Counted from the first letter of the stretch, positions 43,018 to 53,798 are shown. The stretch: DNA of 64,000 nt from Aeromicrobium marinum DSM 15272 (GCF_000160775.2 NZ_CM001024.1:2027063-2091062); one strand, 5' to 3'. Numbers and translations are program-made. Notes: a model not told the origin generated them from the letters alone.

Positions 43018-46000
43018 TCACAGGTCGTCGATGGACGACGGCTCGCGACGGGACAGGTCGATGCCGAGCTCCTCGGCGGCACGGAAGAGGTCTTCCTCCG
43101 CGTCGCGCATCTCGACCGCGGTGCCGTCGCTGGACAGCACCTCGACGTTGAGGCACAGCGACTGCATCTCCTTGACCAGGACCTTGAAGGACTCCGGGAT
43201 GCCGGGCTCGGGCACGTTCTCGCCCTTGACGATCGCCTCGTACACCTTGACGCGTCCGAGGATGTCGTCGGACTTGATCGTCAGCAGCTCCTGCAGCGCG
43301 TAGGCCGCACCGTAGGCCTCGAGGGCCCAGACCTCCATCTCACCGAAGCGCTGGCCACCGAACTGGGCCTTTCCGCCGAGCGGCTGCTGGGTGATCATCG
43401 AGTACGGACCGGTCGACCGCGCGTGGATCTTGTCGTCGACCAGGTGGTGCAGCTTCAGGACGTACATGTACCCGACGCTGACGGGGTCCGGGAACGGCTC
43501 GCCCGAGCGACCGTCGAACAGCACGGCCTTGCCCTGCGGGTTGACCATGCGGTTGCCGTCGCGGTTGGGCAGGGTCGAGGCCAGCAGCCCCGAGATCTCG
43601 TCCTCGCGCGCGCCGTCGAACACCGGCGTGGCCACCAGGCTGTCGACCGGGGCCTCGCTGGCACCGATCGAGGCCAGGCGCTTGGCCCACTCCGCGGTCT
43701 TCTCGTCGACCTTCCAGCCGGTCTTGGCGATCCAGCCGAGGTGCAGCTCGAGGACCTGACCGACGTTCATCCGGCCGGGAACACCCAGCGGGTTGAGCAG
43801 GATGTCGACCGGCGTGCCGTCCTCGAGGAACGGCATGTCCTCGATGGGCAGGATGCGCGAGATGACGCCCTTGTTGCCGTGGCGGCCGGCCAGCTTGTCG
43901 CCGACGCTGATCTTGCGCTTCTGGGCCACGTAGACCCGGACCAGCTGGTTGACGCCGGGGCTCAGCTCGTCGCCGCTCTCCGAGTCGAAGACCCGGACAC
44001 CGATGACGGTGCCGGACTCGCCGTGGGGCACCTTCAGCGACGTGTCGCGCACCTCGCGCGCCTTCTCGCCGAAGATCGCGCGCAGGAGCCGCTCCTCAGG
44101 CGTCAGCTCGGTCTCGCCCTTGGGAGTGACCTTGCCGACGAGGATGTCACCGTTGCCGACCTCGGCGCCGATGCGGATGATGCCGCGCTCGTCGAGGTTC
44201 GCCAGCATCTCCTCGGAGACGTTGGGGATGTCGCGGGTGATCTCCTCGGGGCCGAGCTTGGTGTCCCGGGCGTCGACCTCGTGCTCCTCGATGTGGATCG
44301 AGGTGAGGGTGTCGTCCTGCACCAGGCGCTGCGACAGGATGATCGCGTCCTCGTAGTTGAGGCCCTGCCACGGCATGAAGGCCACCATGAGGTTGGTGCC
44401 CAGCGCCATCTCGCCCTCGTCGGTGCACGGGCCGTCGGCCAGCGGGGTGCCGACCTCGACGCGCTGCCCCGCCGCGACCAGGGGCCGCTGGTTGGTGCAG
44501 GTGCCCTGGTTGGAGCGGTGGAACTTGGACAACCGGTAGGTCGTGTACGTGCCCTCGTCCTCGGCGATCTCGACCGCGTCGGCCGAGACCTCCTTGACGA
44601 CACCGGGCTTCTTGGCCACGGTGACGTCACCGGCGTCGACGGCGGCACGGAACTCCATGCCGGTGCCGACGAAGGGCGCGTCGCTGCGGATCAGCGGGAC
44701 GGCCTGACGCTGCATGTTCGAGCCCATCAACGCGCGGTTGGCGTCGTCGTGCTCGAGGAACGGGATCAGGGCCGTGGCCACCGACACCATCTGGCGCGGG
44801 GAGACGTCCATGTAGTCGACGTCGCCCGCGGGACGCAGGTCGGCCTCGCCGCCACGCTGGCGGACCAGCACGGCGTCCTCGGCGAAGGTGCTCTGCTCGG
44901 TGAGGATCGAGTTCGCCTGGGCGATGATGTAGCGATCCTCCTCCGTCGCGGTGAGGTAGTCGATCTGGTCGGTGACGACGCCGTCGACGACCTTGCGGTA
45001 CGGGGTCTCGACGAAGCCGAAGGAGTTGATCCGACCGAACGACGCGAGCGAGCCGATCAGGCCGATGTTCGGGCCCTCGGGGGTCTCGATCGGGCACATC
45101 CGGCCGTAGTGCGACGGGTGGACGTCGCGGACCTCGTAGCCCGCGCGCTCACGTGACAGACCACCCGGGCCGAGGGCCGACAGACGCCGCTTGTGCGTCA
45201 GGCCCGCGAGCGGGTTGTTCTGGTCCATGAACTGGCTGAGCTGGCTGGTGCCGAAGAACTCCTTCAGCGCCGCCACGACCGGGCGGATGTTGATCAGGGT
45301 CTGCGGCGTGATGGCCTCGACGTCCTGGGTGGTCATCCGCTCACGGACGACGCGCTCCATGCGGGCCAGACCGGTGCGCAGCTGGTTCTGGATCAGCTCG
45401 CCGACGGTCCGCATGCGGCGGTTGCCGAAGTGGTCGATGTCGTCGGCCTCGACGATCGTGTCACCGGCCGGGGACGCGAGGGTCTCCTCGCCGGCGTGCA
45501 GCGCCACGATGTACTTGATCGTGGCGACGATGTCGTCGACGGTCAGCGTCTGCTGGTCGAAGGCCTCGTCGACGCCGAGCTTCTTGTTGATCTTGTACCG
45601 GCCGACCTTGGCGGTGTCGTACCGCTTGGGGTTGAAGTAGTAGTTCTCCAACAGGGTCTGGGCGGCCTCGCGCGACGGCGGCTCGCCCGGACGCAGCTTG
45701 CGGTAGATGTCGAGCAGGGCGTCGTCCTGGCCGACGGTGTTGTCCTTCTCGAGCGTCAGCCGGATCGACTCGTACTGGCCGAACTCCTCGAGGATCTGCG
45801 CCTCGGACCAGCCGAGGGCCTTGAGCAGCACGGTGACGCTCTGCTTGCGCTTGCGGTCGAGGCGCACGCCGACCATGTCGCGCTTGTCGATCTCGAACTC
45901 CAGCCACGCACCGCGCGACGGGATGACGCGGGCGGTGAAGATGTCCTTGTCGGACGTCTTGTCGGCGGTGCGCTCGAAGTACACGCCCGGCGACCGCACC

Positions 46001-46488
46001 AGCTGGCTGACGACGACGCGCTCGGTGCCGTTGACGATGAAGGTGCCGGCGTCGGTCATGAGCGGGAAGTCGCCCATGAAGACGGTCTGGCTCTTGATCT
46101 CGCCGGTCTCGTTGTTCATGAACTCCGCGGTGACGAACAGCGGTGCGGCGTACGTGACGTCGCGCAGCTTGCAGTCGTCGACGGAGTACTTCGGCGGCTC
46201 GAACCGGTGGTCGCGGAACGACAGGCTCATGGTCTCGGAGAAGTCCTCGATGGGGGAGATCTCCTCGAAGATCTCCTCCAGCCCGGACTTGGTGGAGACG
46301 TCGGTGCGACCGGCCTCGAGCGCGGCGTCGACGCCGGCCCGCCAGGTGTCGTCACCGATCAGCCACGAGAAGCTGTCGGTCTGCAGGGCCAAGAGCTCGG
46401 GAACCTCGAGAGGTTCGGCGATCTTGGCGAAGGAGATGCGGTGAGGGGCTACAGTGCTGGTCCGAGTGGCGGGACGCGAGGCGGCCAA
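43018..46488 (-). CDS. rpoB: RNA polymerase beta subunit
   Basis: A 1156-residue catalytic subunit. The rifampicin-resistance region [20 protein letters not shown] and [12 protein letters not shown] shows sensitive-type residues. The C terminus [20 protein letters not shown] is intact. The start is placed at TTG (46488), reading [15 protein letters not shown] from residue 1-2 on. AAGGA lies at the right distance, and related actinobacterial RpoB proteins begin with the same AASR-type segment. A GTG 15 codons upstream is the alternative. Preceded by a good promoter. Confidence 0.96.
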   Translation of the reverse strand: MAASRPATRTSTVAPHRISFAKIAEPLEVPELLALQTDSFSWLIGDDTWRAGVDAALEAGRTDVSTKSGLEEIFEEISPIEDFSETMSLSFRDHRFEPPKYSVDDCKLRDVTYAAPLFVTAEFMNNETGEIKSQTVFMGDFPLMTDAGTFIVNGTERVVVSQLVRSPGVYFERTADKTSDKDIFTARVIPSRGAWLEFEIDKRDMVGVRLDRKRKQSVTVLLKALGWSEAQILEEFGQYESIRLTLEKDNTVGQDDALLDIYRKLRPGEPPSREAAQTLLENYYFNPKRYDTAKVGRYKINKKLGVDEAFDQQTLTVDDIVATIKYIVALHAGEETLASPAGDTIVEADDIDHFGNRRMRTVGELIQNQLRTGLARMERVVRERMTTQDVEAITPQTLINIRPVVAALKEFFGTSQLSQFMDQNNPLAGLTHKRRLSALGPGGLSRERAGYEVRDVHPSHYGRMCPIETPEGPNIGLIGSLASFGRINSFGFVETPYRKVVDGVVTDQIDYLTATEEDRYIIAQANSILTEQSTFAEDAVLVRQRGGEADLRPAGDVDYMDVSPRQMVSVATALIPFLEHDDANRALMGSNMQRQAVPLIRSDAPFVGTGMEFRAAVDAGDVTVAKKPGVVKEVSADAVEIAEDEGTYTTYRLSKFHRSNQGTCTNQRPLVAAGQRVEVGTPLADGPCTDEGEMALGTNLMVAFMPWQGLNYEDAIILSQRLVQDDTLTSIHIEEHEVDARDTKLGPEEITRDIPNVSEEMLANLDERGIIRIGAEVGNGDILVGKVTPKGETELTPEERLLRAIFGEKAREVRDTSLKVPHGESGTVIGVRVFDSESGDELSPGVNQLVRVYVAQKRKISVGDKLAGRHGNKGVISRILPIEDMPFLEDGTPVDILLNPLGVPGRMNVGQVLELHLGWIAKTGWKVDEKTAEWAKRLASIGASEAPVDSLVATPVFDGAREDEISGLLASTLPNRDGNRMVNPQGKAVLFDGRSGEPFPDPVSVGYMYVLKLHHLVDDKIHARSTGPYSMITQQPLGGKAQFGGQRFGEMEVWALEAYGAAYALQELLTIKSDDILGRVKVYEAIVKGENVPEPGIPESFKVLVKEMQSLCLNVEVLSSDGTAVEMRDAEEDLFRAAEELGIDLSRREPSSIDDL

Positions 46489-46587
46489 GAGGGGTCCTTC
46501 CAGAGGCTCGCTGGCGGGTGGCTCAGCGCGCACGACAAACCATCCCGGTCAAGGGCTGAAGGCATGGCAGTGTGAGCGCGAAAGATC

Positions 46588-46617
46588 AGGGTAACCCACG
46601 GCCCACAACCGATGCAA
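46588..46617 (-). promoter_or_regulatory. rpoBC promoter
   Basis: On the minus strand TTGCAT (-35) and TACCCT (-10) are 18 bases apart, about 90 bases upstream of the chosen rpoB start. It lies in the 215-base gap after the last Mce-associated gene. No strong terminator precedes it, so readthrough from the mce cluster is possible. Confidence 0.55.
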
Positions 46618-46703
46618 GCGGGTGCTTGACAATCGGACGCCGATGCCCCACGATGCACACCCTTTGCCGACGATTCCAGCGGTGACGCCGGTCCGGCACC
46701 CGG

Positions 46704-47438
46704 TCAGAGGGCTCGGATGTCGTCGACGAGCCAGGTGCCCTGGCTGCGCACCATCGTCATCGTGATGCGGTTGCCGAACGCCGTCGGCTCCGACACCTCG
46801 TCGGCCAGGCGGAACTGGTCGTAGAAGACCAGGACCTGCACGCGGTCGTCCGTGCAGGCCTCCGAGCAGGGGACGGGCGCGGAGTTGCGGACCAGCGCCT
46901 CGACGATGAACGGACGGTCGGCCGCCACCTCGCCGAGGGCGGGCGCGCTCTGCTCGAACTCGGCCGCGTAGTCGTCGGTCATCAGCGCCACGGCGTCGTC
47001 CGCGTACTGGTCGAGGTCGTCGAACCGGTAGGTGAAGATCACCTCGGCCGCCTGACCCGCCGCGGCTGCGGCCTCGTCGGCCGCCTCGTTGCTGGTGCTG
47101 CCCTCCGTCAACGCGGTGAAGCCGAGGAAGCCGGCGGTGAGTCCTGCGGCCAGCACGACCGAGGCCAGGGCGACGGGCAGGAGCCGCCGCCACGGCACGG
47201 CCGGACGCTCGCGCCGGGGCTTCGGGACCGTCGGGGCGGACCGGGGCGCGGCGGCCGGAGCAGCCGGGTCCTTGCGGACCGTCGGGATGCTCGGTGCGGT
47301 CGGGGCGGGCTTGCGGGTCGTGGGCCGGCGAGCTCCCGGAGCGGGGGTGCGCGGGGCCGGCGTGCCGGGGGTGGGGGTGACGGCCGGCTTGCCCTCACCG
47401 GCGATGCGGCGCCGGCGCGGCGGCTGCGGGCCGCTCAC
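46704..47438 (-). CDS. Mce-associated membrane protein (second)
   Basis: A 244-residue protein with a 75-residue Pro/Ala/Arg-rich cytoplasmic N terminus (PTPGTPAPRTPAPGARRP), one membrane segment (LLPVALASVVLAAGLTAGF) and an outward-facing domain resembling a SnoaL/NTF2-like Mas fold (FDDLDQYADDAVALM, then QGTWLVDDI). Such proteins are thought to stabilise the Mce transporter complex. The GTG start overlaps the previous stop by three bases (GTGA type). Last gene of the mce cluster. Confidence 0.82.
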   Translation of the reverse strand: MSGPQPPRRRRIAGEGKPAVTPTPGTPAPRTPAPGARRPTTRKPAPTAPSIPTVRKDPAAPAAAPRSAPTVPKPRRERPAVPWRRLLPVALASVVLAAGLTAGFLGFTALTEGSTSNEAADEAAAAAGQAAEVIFTYRFDDLDQYADDAVALMTDDYAAEFEQSAPALGEVAADRPFIVEALVRNSAPVPCSEACTDDRVQVLVFYDQFRLADEVSEPTAFGNRITMTMVRSQGTWLVDDIRAL

Positions 47439-48031
47439 GGCGCCACCTCGTCGGGAGCGGGCGCGGGGGTCTCCCCCGGCGTCGTGGCGGTGGCGTCCAG
47501 CGCCGGGACCGGGAGGAACTGCTCGACCATCCACCGACCGTCGACCTTGACGAGGTTCGCGATCCAGCGTGTGTAGACGATCCCCGGCGGCGAGTCGGCG
47601 ATGGTCACGGTCGCGTCGACGGCGACGAGCACCGAGGCGGAGTCGCCGTCGATCGAGTCGACACCCGCTCCCCGCACCTCGGCCTCGGAGGCCTGCAGCT
47701 GGCTCACCCCGAGCGTCGGGTCGGCTTGGGTGGACGCCAGGAACTCCTCGCGGGACTCCTCGGTCAGCAGGCTGCTGACGCGGTCCTGGTAGTCCTCCAG
47801 GTCGTCGGCGTCGTACGTGCTGTAGGCGACGGCGAAGTCGGTGGCACGGGCCACCACCGTCTTGGCGTCGCTCGACGCCTCGGTGCCCGACCCGAGGGTG
47901 GACACCACGAACATGACGAGTCCGGCGACACCGGCCACCACGCCGACGGCGATCGGGACCGCGATGCGCAGGCGACCTGACCCGGGGGGGCCGGAGTCGT
48001 CGTCTACCTCGTCGGTCCGATCAGCAGCCAC
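47435..48031 (-). CDS. Mce-associated membrane protein (first)
   Basis: A 198-residue protein with one membrane segment (residues 22-46) and an extracytoplasmic domain of the Mce-associated type (YSTYDADDLEDYQDRVSSLL and VKVDGRWMVEQFLPV). Expected to accompany the MceA-F assembly. The GTG start lies 28 bases inside the mceF 3' end, so the reading frames overlap. Confidence 0.82.
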   Translation of the reverse strand: MAADRTDEVDDDSGPPGSGRLRIAVPIAVGVVAGVAGLVMFVVSTLGSGTEASSDAKTVVARATDFAVAYSTYDADDLEDYQDRVSSLLTEESREEFLASTQADPTLGVSQLQASEAEVRGAGVDSIDGDSASVLVAVDATVTIADSPPGIVYTRWIANLVKVDGRWMVEQFLPVPALDATATTPGETPAPAPDEVAP

Positions 48032-49185
48032 TCGAGATGGTCCTTCCTGTCGCTGTCGGCCGCCACCGGTGCACGGCTCAGCTCGGTCTTCAAGGAGTTG
48101 CGCCGGACGAGCGGCGAGTCGGCGGGGCAGCCGAGGTCGGTCCGCAGCTCGACGTCGGTGATGTCGCGCGGGTTCCGCAGGTCACGGTACACGCCGTCGT
48201 CGAGCTCGCAGACCGGCGCGTCGAACTGCACCACGTTGCCGAACGCGGCGTTGAACTCGCCGTCGCCGGTGGGCACGGTCGCCGTGAAGGCGCCCTGCAC
48301 CAGGTACGGGTAGAGGATGAAGATCGACTGCAGACCCGCGAGGTTCTGGTTGGCGATGCGGGTCGGACCCACCAGGTCGCCGAAGATCGCGGAGAGGTCG
48401 GCGGAGTTCTCGGCCACGACCACGTCGGTGATCGCGGCGGCGTCGCCGCCCTCGTCGAGCAGCTCGCGCAGGTCGGCGTCGGACCCGACCAGGGTGTCGG
48501 AGAGCAGCGCCAGGTCGCGCGAGAACGCCTGGATCTGGCTGCCCTTGTCGATCTGCGTGGCCAGCACGGTGGAGGAGTCCCGCAGCAGCTGGCGGGTCAC
48601 GTCGATGTTGGCCTCGGCGTCGGCGATGAACCGCGACGAGGTGTCGAGGATCGCCGTCAGGTCCGGGGCGGTGCCCTCGAAGGCCTGGCCGAGCTCGTCG
48701 ACGACCGTGTTCAGGTCGCCGGGGTCGACCGAGGACACCAGGTCCTGCAGGTCGACGAGCAGCGTCGTGGTGTCGATCGGGACGCGGCTGTCGGCCACCC
48801 CGATGTTGTCCCCGGCCGCGAGGTAGGGCTCCTCGTTGTCACGGGGCTGCAGGTCGATGTACTGCTCGCCGATGGCCGACTTGTTGGCGACGACGGCGAC
48901 CAGGTCCGACGGGATGTCGGGGGCGCTGTCCTCGATCTCCAGCGTGGCGCGGACGCCGGCGTCGGTGAACTCCAGCTCGCCGACCCGGCCGACGGCGATG
49001 CCGCGGTACGTCACCTCGGCCCCGGCGAAGATGCCGCCGGAGTCGGTCAGGTCGACCGTCACCGGGAACGAACGGTCGACGAAGAACCGGTCCACCTGGG
49101 CGTAGCGGCCGCCGACGTAGCTGGCACCGACGAGCGTGATCACCAGGAAGGCGATCAGCTGCATGCGCGTGAGTCTGCTGATCAT
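48004..49185 (-). CDS. Mce family protein, MceF position
   Basis: A 393-residue substrate-binding component of the lipid importer. One N-terminal membrane segment (LIAFLVITLVGASYVGG), an MCE/MlaD domain (about 40-115: IFAGAEVTYRGIAVGRVGEL), then a long helical region (about 130-280) that in Mce complexes forms a hydrophobic tunnel across the cell envelope. The C terminus is variable. Start ATG overlaps the mceE stop by four bases. Confidence 0.9.
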   Translation of the reverse strand: MISRLTRMQLIAFLVITLVGASYVGGRYAQVDRFFVDRSFPVTVDLTDSGGIFAGAEVTYRGIAVGRVGELEFTDAGVRATLEIEDSAPDIPSDLVAVVANKSAIGEQYIDLQPRDNEEPYLAAGDNIGVADSRVPIDTTTLLVDLQDLVSSVDPGDLNTVVDELGQAFEGTAPDLTAILDTSSRFIADAEANIDVTRQLLRDSSTVLATQIDKGSQIQAFSRDLALLSDTLVGSDADLRELLDEGGDAAAITDVVVAENSADLSAIFGDLVGPTRIANQNLAGLQSIFILYPYLVQGAFTATVPTGDGEFNAAFGNVVQFDAPVCELDDGVYRDLRNPRDITDVELRTDLGCPADSPLVRRNSLKTELSRAPVAADSDRKDHLEWLLIGPTR

Positions 49186-50573
49186 CGGGCCACCACCGGT
49201 CGGGTCAGGAGGTCGGTCAGTCCGGGCTCCCCGGCGGCCGACGATGCGGCCGGCCGGCACTGACCGAAGAGGTTGCACAGCCCCGGCAGTCGGAACGACG
49301 GACCCTCCGCGGTCGGGGTGGGCGACGGCGTCGCTGCGCCACCGGTCGGGGCCGGGGCCGTCTCCGGCTCGTCGGTCTGTCCGGCCAGACCCTCGATGAA
49401 GGCGACCAGCGGGTTGACCGGCGCGTCTCCCGCGACGGCCGCCCCGGCCGTGTCCTCCCCGGTCAGACCGGGCAGCGGCAGGTCGGCCGGGAGGCCCGGC
49501 GCGGCCAGACCCTGCAGGCCCAGCACGTTGAACAGCTGGTCGACGCTGAGGTCGATGTTGGCCACCAGGTTGGTGTAGTCGCCGCCACAGGCCGACGGCG
49601 TCTGGCCGAGAGGCTGGTCGTTGCTGCACTGCGCCTGGGCCGAGGCCAGGGAGCCACCGACCGCAGCGTTGGGGAACGGGAACGTGGCGACGGTGCTGAG
49701 GGTGTTGACCAGGTCGTCACCGGCCAGGGCCAGGTTGCGCAGGATCGGCTCCAGCGACCGCAGGTTCGCGACGGTGTCGTCACGACTGGTCCGGATGACG
49801 TCGGTGGCGGTGTCGCCGAGCGCCGCGAGCGAGGTGGTGAGTCGGACGAGTCCGGCCCGCTGCTCGTCGAGGACCTGCAACGCCTCGGGGAGCTCGTCGA
49901 GCGCCCCCTCGATGGCACCGCGCTGGTCGTTGGCGGTGAGGGCCAGGTTGTTGACCTTCTCCAGCGAGGTCAGGATGACGTCCTTGTTGGCGTCGAGCTG
50001 ACCGATGAACTCCGTCGTGGTCTGCAGCAGCTGCTTGATCTCGGGCTCGTTGCCGTCGAGGGCCGCGCTCAGCTCGCGCACGATCGTGTTGGTCTTCTCG
50101 AGGCCGCCACCGTTGAGCAGCAGGGAGGCCGCGCCGAGCACCTCCTCGATCTCGGGGTTGCGTCCGGCCCGCTCCAGCGGGATGGAGTCGCCGGACTCCA
50201 GGGCGCCCGTCCCGCCGGTGACCGGCGCAGCCAGCGACACGAACTTCTCGCCCAGCAGGCTGCTCTGACGGATCGTCGCCTCGGCGTTGTCGGGGAGCTC
50301 CACGTCGCCGTTGACCAGCACCGTGACCTCCGCCGTCCAGCCCTTCAGCTCGATGTCGGTGACCCGGCCGACGGCCAGGTCGTTGACCCGCACCGCGCTC
50401 TGGGGCACGAGGTCCAGGACGTCCCGGAACTCGATGGTCAGCTCGATCGGGTCGTCGCCCACGTCCGCGCCGCCGGGCAGTGGCAGGTCGAGTGCGTCGA
50501 AGCCGCACCCGCTGAGCGCGAGCGTGCAGCCCAGGGCCAGCGCCGGGAGGGTCCGCCTGGTGGAGCGCTTCAC
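49182..50573 (-). CDS. Mce family lipoprotein, MceE position
   Basis: A 463-residue Mce protein with a lipobox (ALSGC, Cys23), as usual for MceE (LprK-type). The MCE domain spans about 40-120 (SAVRVNDLAVGRVTDIELKG), followed by a long helical segment and a Pro/Thr-rich tail. The GTG start overlaps mceD by four bases. The lipid anchor places it on the outer face of the membrane. Confidence 0.9.
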   Translation of the reverse strand: MKRSTRRTLPALALGCTLALSGCGFDALDLPLPGGADVGDDPIELTIEFRDVLDLVPQSAVRVNDLAVGRVTDIELKGWTAEVTVLVNGDVELPDNAEATIRQSSLLGEKFVSLAAPVTGGTGALESGDSIPLERAGRNPEIEEVLGAASLLLNGGGLEKTNTIVRELSAALDGNEPEIKQLLQTTTEFIGQLDANKDVILTSLEKVNNLALTANDQRGAIEGALDELPEALQVLDEQRAGLVRLTTSLAALGDTATDVIRTSRDDTVANLRSLEPILRNLALAGDDLVNTLSTVATFPFPNAAVGGSLASAQAQCSNDQPLGQTPSACGGDYTNLVANIDLSVDQLFNVLGLQGLAAPGLPADLPLPGLTGEDTAGAAVAGDAPVNPLVAFIEGLAGQTDEPETAPAPTGGAATPSPTPTAEGPSFRLPGLCNLFGQCRPAASSAAGEPGLTDLLTRPVVAR

Positions 50574-51751
50574 GGGGTCACCGCCAGCATCTCCGCGACC
50601 GACCGGGCCGCAGGGTCGGAGTCCAAGGGGGTGTTGGCCGTGGCGACCCGCGGCAGCAGCGCGTCGATGGGCAGCAGGTCGAGCAGCCCGAGGATCGTGG
50701 CACAGGGGCCGTCGCCCTCGGAGTTCTCCCCGAGCAGACCGCACAACAGCTGGGCGGGGTCACCGAGCAGCTCGGTGATCGACAGCGGCAGGTTCACGTG
50801 GGTGTCCAGCGTTCCGTACACGCCGTTGTAGGCCAGGGCCACGTTGACCAGGGCGGTGGGGGCGGCCACGGTGATCTCCTCGAACTCGGCCTCTCGGTTC
50901 GCCAGCGTCTCGGCGACGACCCTCAGGTTCACGACGTTCTCGCGCAGGGTGCCGCGGTTGTCGCGCACCAGCGACTCCACGTCGATCAGGGCGTCCGACA
51001 GGGTCGCCAGGGTGGCGGCCAGGTCGTCGCGTTCGTCGGCCAGCAGGTCGGCGACGCCGGCGGTGGAGTCGTTGAACGCTCGCACCACCTGGTCGTTGCG
51101 CTCCAGCAGGGCGACGAACTCCGAGACCTCACGGATGCTGCCGAACAGGTCGTCGGAGTTGTCGGCCAGCGTCGTGCTGAGCCGGCCGAAGTTGCGGATC
51201 GTCTCGTTCAGCTGGGCGCCCTGCCCGTCGAGCTGGGCCGCGGTGTCGCTGACCAGCGAGCTCAGGGCCCCGTCACGGTTGGCGCCGTCGGGACCGAGGG
51301 CCACCGACAGGTCGTTGAGCGAGGCGTAGATCTCGTCGAGCTCGACCGGCACGGCGGTGTTCTCGATGCCGATCTCGGCACCGTCGGCCAGCACCGCGCC
51401 GGACGTGTAGGCCGGGGCCATCTGGACGAAGCGGTCGCCGACGATGGCCGGGGAGACCACCATCGCCTTGACGTCGGCCGGCAGGTCGATGTCGGCGTCG
51501 TAGGAGATGGTGGCGCGCACACGGTCACCGCGTGCCTCCAGCTCCTGCACGGTGCCCACCGGCACGCCCAGGATCCGCACGTCGGACCCCTCGTAGAGGC
51601 TGATGGCCTGCGGGAAGTCGACCGTGACGGTCTTGTCCGACGTGGACCGGTTGAACACCAGGAAGACCGCGGCGAGCAGGGCCAGCACGACGAAGATCGC
51701 GAGGACCCGGCTGAGGCCGGCCAGTCGCTGGGCGAAGGAGACGTCACTCAT
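50570..51751 (-). CDS. Mce family protein, MceD position
   Basis: A 393-residue Mce protein: one N-terminal membrane segment (VLAIFVVLALLAAVFLVF), an MCE domain around 40-118 (YEGSDVRILGVPVGTVQEL), then a long helical region and a short C-terminal domain with paired Cys (LLCGLLG, GPCATI). ATG overlaps the mceC stop by four bases. Confidence 0.9.
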   Translation of the reverse strand: MSDVSFAQRLAGLSRVLAIFVVLALLAAVFLVFNRSTSDKTVTVDFPQAISLYEGSDVRILGVPVGTVQELEARGDRVRATISYDADIDLPADVKAMVVSPAIVGDRFVQMAPAYTSGAVLADGAEIGIENTAVPVELDEIYASLNDLSVALGPDGANRDGALSSLVSDTAAQLDGQGAQLNETIRNFGRLSTTLADNSDDLFGSIREVSEFVALLERNDQVVRAFNDSTAGVADLLADERDDLAATLATLSDALIDVESLVRDNRGTLRENVVNLRVVAETLANREAEFEEITVAAPTALVNVALAYNGVYGTLDTHVNLPLSITELLGDPAQLLCGLLGENSEGDGPCATILGLLDLLPIDALLPRVATANTPLDSDPAARSVAEMLAVTP

Positions 51752-52728
51752 GGTGCACCCACTGCCGTCAGACCGTCGACGAGATCCGGTGAGATCCCGA
51801 GGAAGGTGTCGAACCAGGGGCCGGTGCCGAGCGCCTGGGAGAACAGCCGCAGGAAGGTCGGGTAGACCCTCAGCAGCTCGTCGAGCTCGAACTGGTTCTT
51901 CTCCAGCACGTCGGTGACCTGCTGCAGCTTCTCCAGCGCCGGACGCAGGTCCGCACGGGTCTCGTCGACCAGCAGGCTCAGCTCGGTCGAGACCAGCTGG
52001 GTCGCGTCGAGCAGGTCGCTGATCGCCTCGCGTCGCTGGGTCACGGCCGTGAACAGGGTCCCGGAGTCACGGAACAGGGTCTCGAGCTCGGTGTTGCGCT
52101 CGTTGAGCACGCCCGACACCTGACGCAGGTTGACCAGCAGGGTGTTGATCTCCTGGTCACGGGCCGCCAGGTTGGACGACAGGTCCGAGACACCGGCGAT
52201 CGCCGCCCGGAACTCCTCGGGCGTCTCCTCGGCCACCTCCGAGAGGGTCTCCAGCGCCGTCGCGACCTGGTCGACGTCCAACGCCGACGTGGTGTCGGAC
52301 AGCTCGGAGAAGGCCTCGACCACGTCGTACGGGGCGACCGTCCGCGCCAGCGGGATGGTCGCGCCCTGGTCGAGCTGGCCCTCGCCGCTCGGGGTCAGGG
52401 CCAGGAAGCTGGCACCGAGCAGGGTGCGGATGCGCACCGCGGCGCCGGTCTGCTCGCCGAACTCGACCGGGTCCGTGATGCGGAACGTGACCCGCACCCG
52501 GTTGCCGTCCAGCTCGATGTCGTCGACCGTGCCGACGGTCACCCCGGCGACCCGGACCTCGTTGCCGGCCTTGAGGCCGCCGATCTCGGCGAACTCGGCG
52601 TAGTACGTGTCGCCGCCGCCGATGATCGGCAGGCGGTCGGCCCGGAAGGCCGCGACCAGCATCAGGGCGATGACGGCGAACCCGACGACACCGATGATCG
52701 TGGGGTTGCGTTCACGGAAGGGCTTCAT
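51748..52728 (-). CDS. Mce family protein, MceC position
   Basis: A 326-residue Mce protein, the shortest of the six. Membrane segment at 10-28 (TIIGVVGFAVIALMLVAAF), MCE domain at about 38-115 (LKAGNEVRVAGVTVGTVDDI), then a helical region ending without the long tail seen in its partners. Start overlaps the mceB stop by four bases. Confidence 0.9.
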   Translation of the reverse strand: MKPFRERNPTIIGVVGFAVIALMLVAAFRADRLPIIGGGDTYYAEFAEIGGLKAGNEVRVAGVTVGTVDDIELDGNRVRVTFRITDPVEFGEQTGAAVRIRTLLGASFLALTPSGEGQLDQGATIPLARTVAPYDVVEAFSELSDTTSALDVDQVATALETLSEVAEETPEEFRAAIAGVSDLSSNLAARDQEINTLLVNLRQVSGVLNERNTELETLFRDSGTLFTAVTQRREAISDLLDATQLVSTELSLLVDETRADLRPALEKLQQVTDVLEKNQFELDELLRVYPTFLRLFSQALGTGPWFDTFLGISPDLVDGLTAVGAP

Positions 52729-53798
52729 GAGTCACCTCCCAGCGGGGTGCGACCGCACCGGGCGCCGCCGATCTGCGGGAGGCCGAGGCTCTGCAGGTCG
52801 ATCACGGTGTCACCGTTGGGGGCCACGACCGACAGGTTGGCGTCGCAGAGGAAGAAGTTGAACTGGCTGCCGAAGGACGCCGAGTTGGCGAGCTTCGTGA
52901 CCTTGATGGGCAGGATCTGGATCTCCCGTTCCAGCTGACCGAGGTTGTCGCCACGGGTCAACGTCGTCGTGAGGGCGTCGAGCTGCTGGATGTCCGCCAC
53001 CAGGGCCGGACGTCCTTCGTCGAGCAGACCGGCCGTCTCGGTCGCGAGGTCCGAGATCGAGTCGAGCGAGCCCAGGATGGCGTCGCGGTCGGTGTTCAGT
53101 CCGCTCACGAACTGCTGCAGGGTCACGATGGTCTGGCTGAGCTCGGCGTCGCGCTGACCCACGATGTCCAGCGTCGTGCTGAGGTTCACGAGCACGTCGC
53201 CGATCAGCTGGTCGCGGTCGGCCAGGGTGGAGGTCAGCGAGGCGGTGCGCGCCAGCAGCGCCGCCACGTTCGAGCCCTCGCCCTGCAGGGTCTGCACCAG
53301 CTCGAAGGCCAGCTTGTTGGTGTCGGCCGGCGAGAGCGCCTCGAACACCGGCTTGAACCCGTTGAGCAGCACGTTGAGGTCGAGCGCGTCCTTGGTGCGG
53401 TCCTCCGGGATGGTCGAACCCGGCTCCAGCACGCTCGCGTCACCCTCGGCGCCCTGCGACAGCGCCAGGTAGCGCTGGCCCACCAGGTTGCGGAACTTCA
53501 TGGTGGCGAAGGTGTTGTCGGTCAGAGGGCGGTCGGAGTCGACGCCGAACGTCACGAGGGCGCGGGTGCCGTCGATGACCTCGACCTTCTCGACCCGGCC
53601 GACGGCCACACCCGCGATCCGCACGTCGTCGCCCTTGGCGACACCGGTGACGTCGCGGAAGACCGCGCTGTACTCGGTGTCGCTGCGGAACAGTCCGTTC
53701 GCGAGGATCGTCATGAGCAGGAACGTGGTGAAACCGGTCACCACGAGGAACGCGACGATCTTGACGAGCGCGGAGAACGCTTCCCTATCGAGCCTCAC
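52725..53798 (-). CDS. Mce family protein, MceB position
   Basis: A 357-residue Mce protein with an N-terminal membrane segment (FLVVTGFTTFLLMTILANG), MCE domain (VAKGDDVRIAGVAVGRVEKV) and long helical region; the C terminus has two Cys (FFLCDAN, GARCGRT) that could form a disulfide outside the cell. The GTG start lies 14 bases inside the mceA 3' end. Confidence 0.9.
   Translation of the reverse strand: MRLDREAFSALVKIVAFLVVTGFTTFLLMTILANGLFRSDTEYSAVFRDVTGVAKGDDVRIAGVAVGRVEKVEVIDGTRALVTFGVDSDRPLTDNTFATMKFRNLVGQRYLALSQGAEGDASVLEPGSTIPEDRTKDALDLNVLLNGFKPVFEALSPADTNKLAFELVQTLQGEGSNVAALLARTASLTSTLADRDQLIGDVLVNLSTTLDIVGQRDAELSQTIVTLQQFVSGLNTDRDAILGSLDSISDLATETAGLLDEGRPALVADIQQLDALTTTLTRGDNLGQLEREIQILPIKVTKLANSASFGSQFNFFLCDANLSVVAPNGDTVIDLQSLGLPQIGGARCGRTPLGGDS

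Noticed and set aside
43018..46488. Rifampicin-resistance changes in rpoB
   Set aside because: The resistance region has sensitive-type residues at the usual positions; streptomycin positions in rpsL are also wild type.
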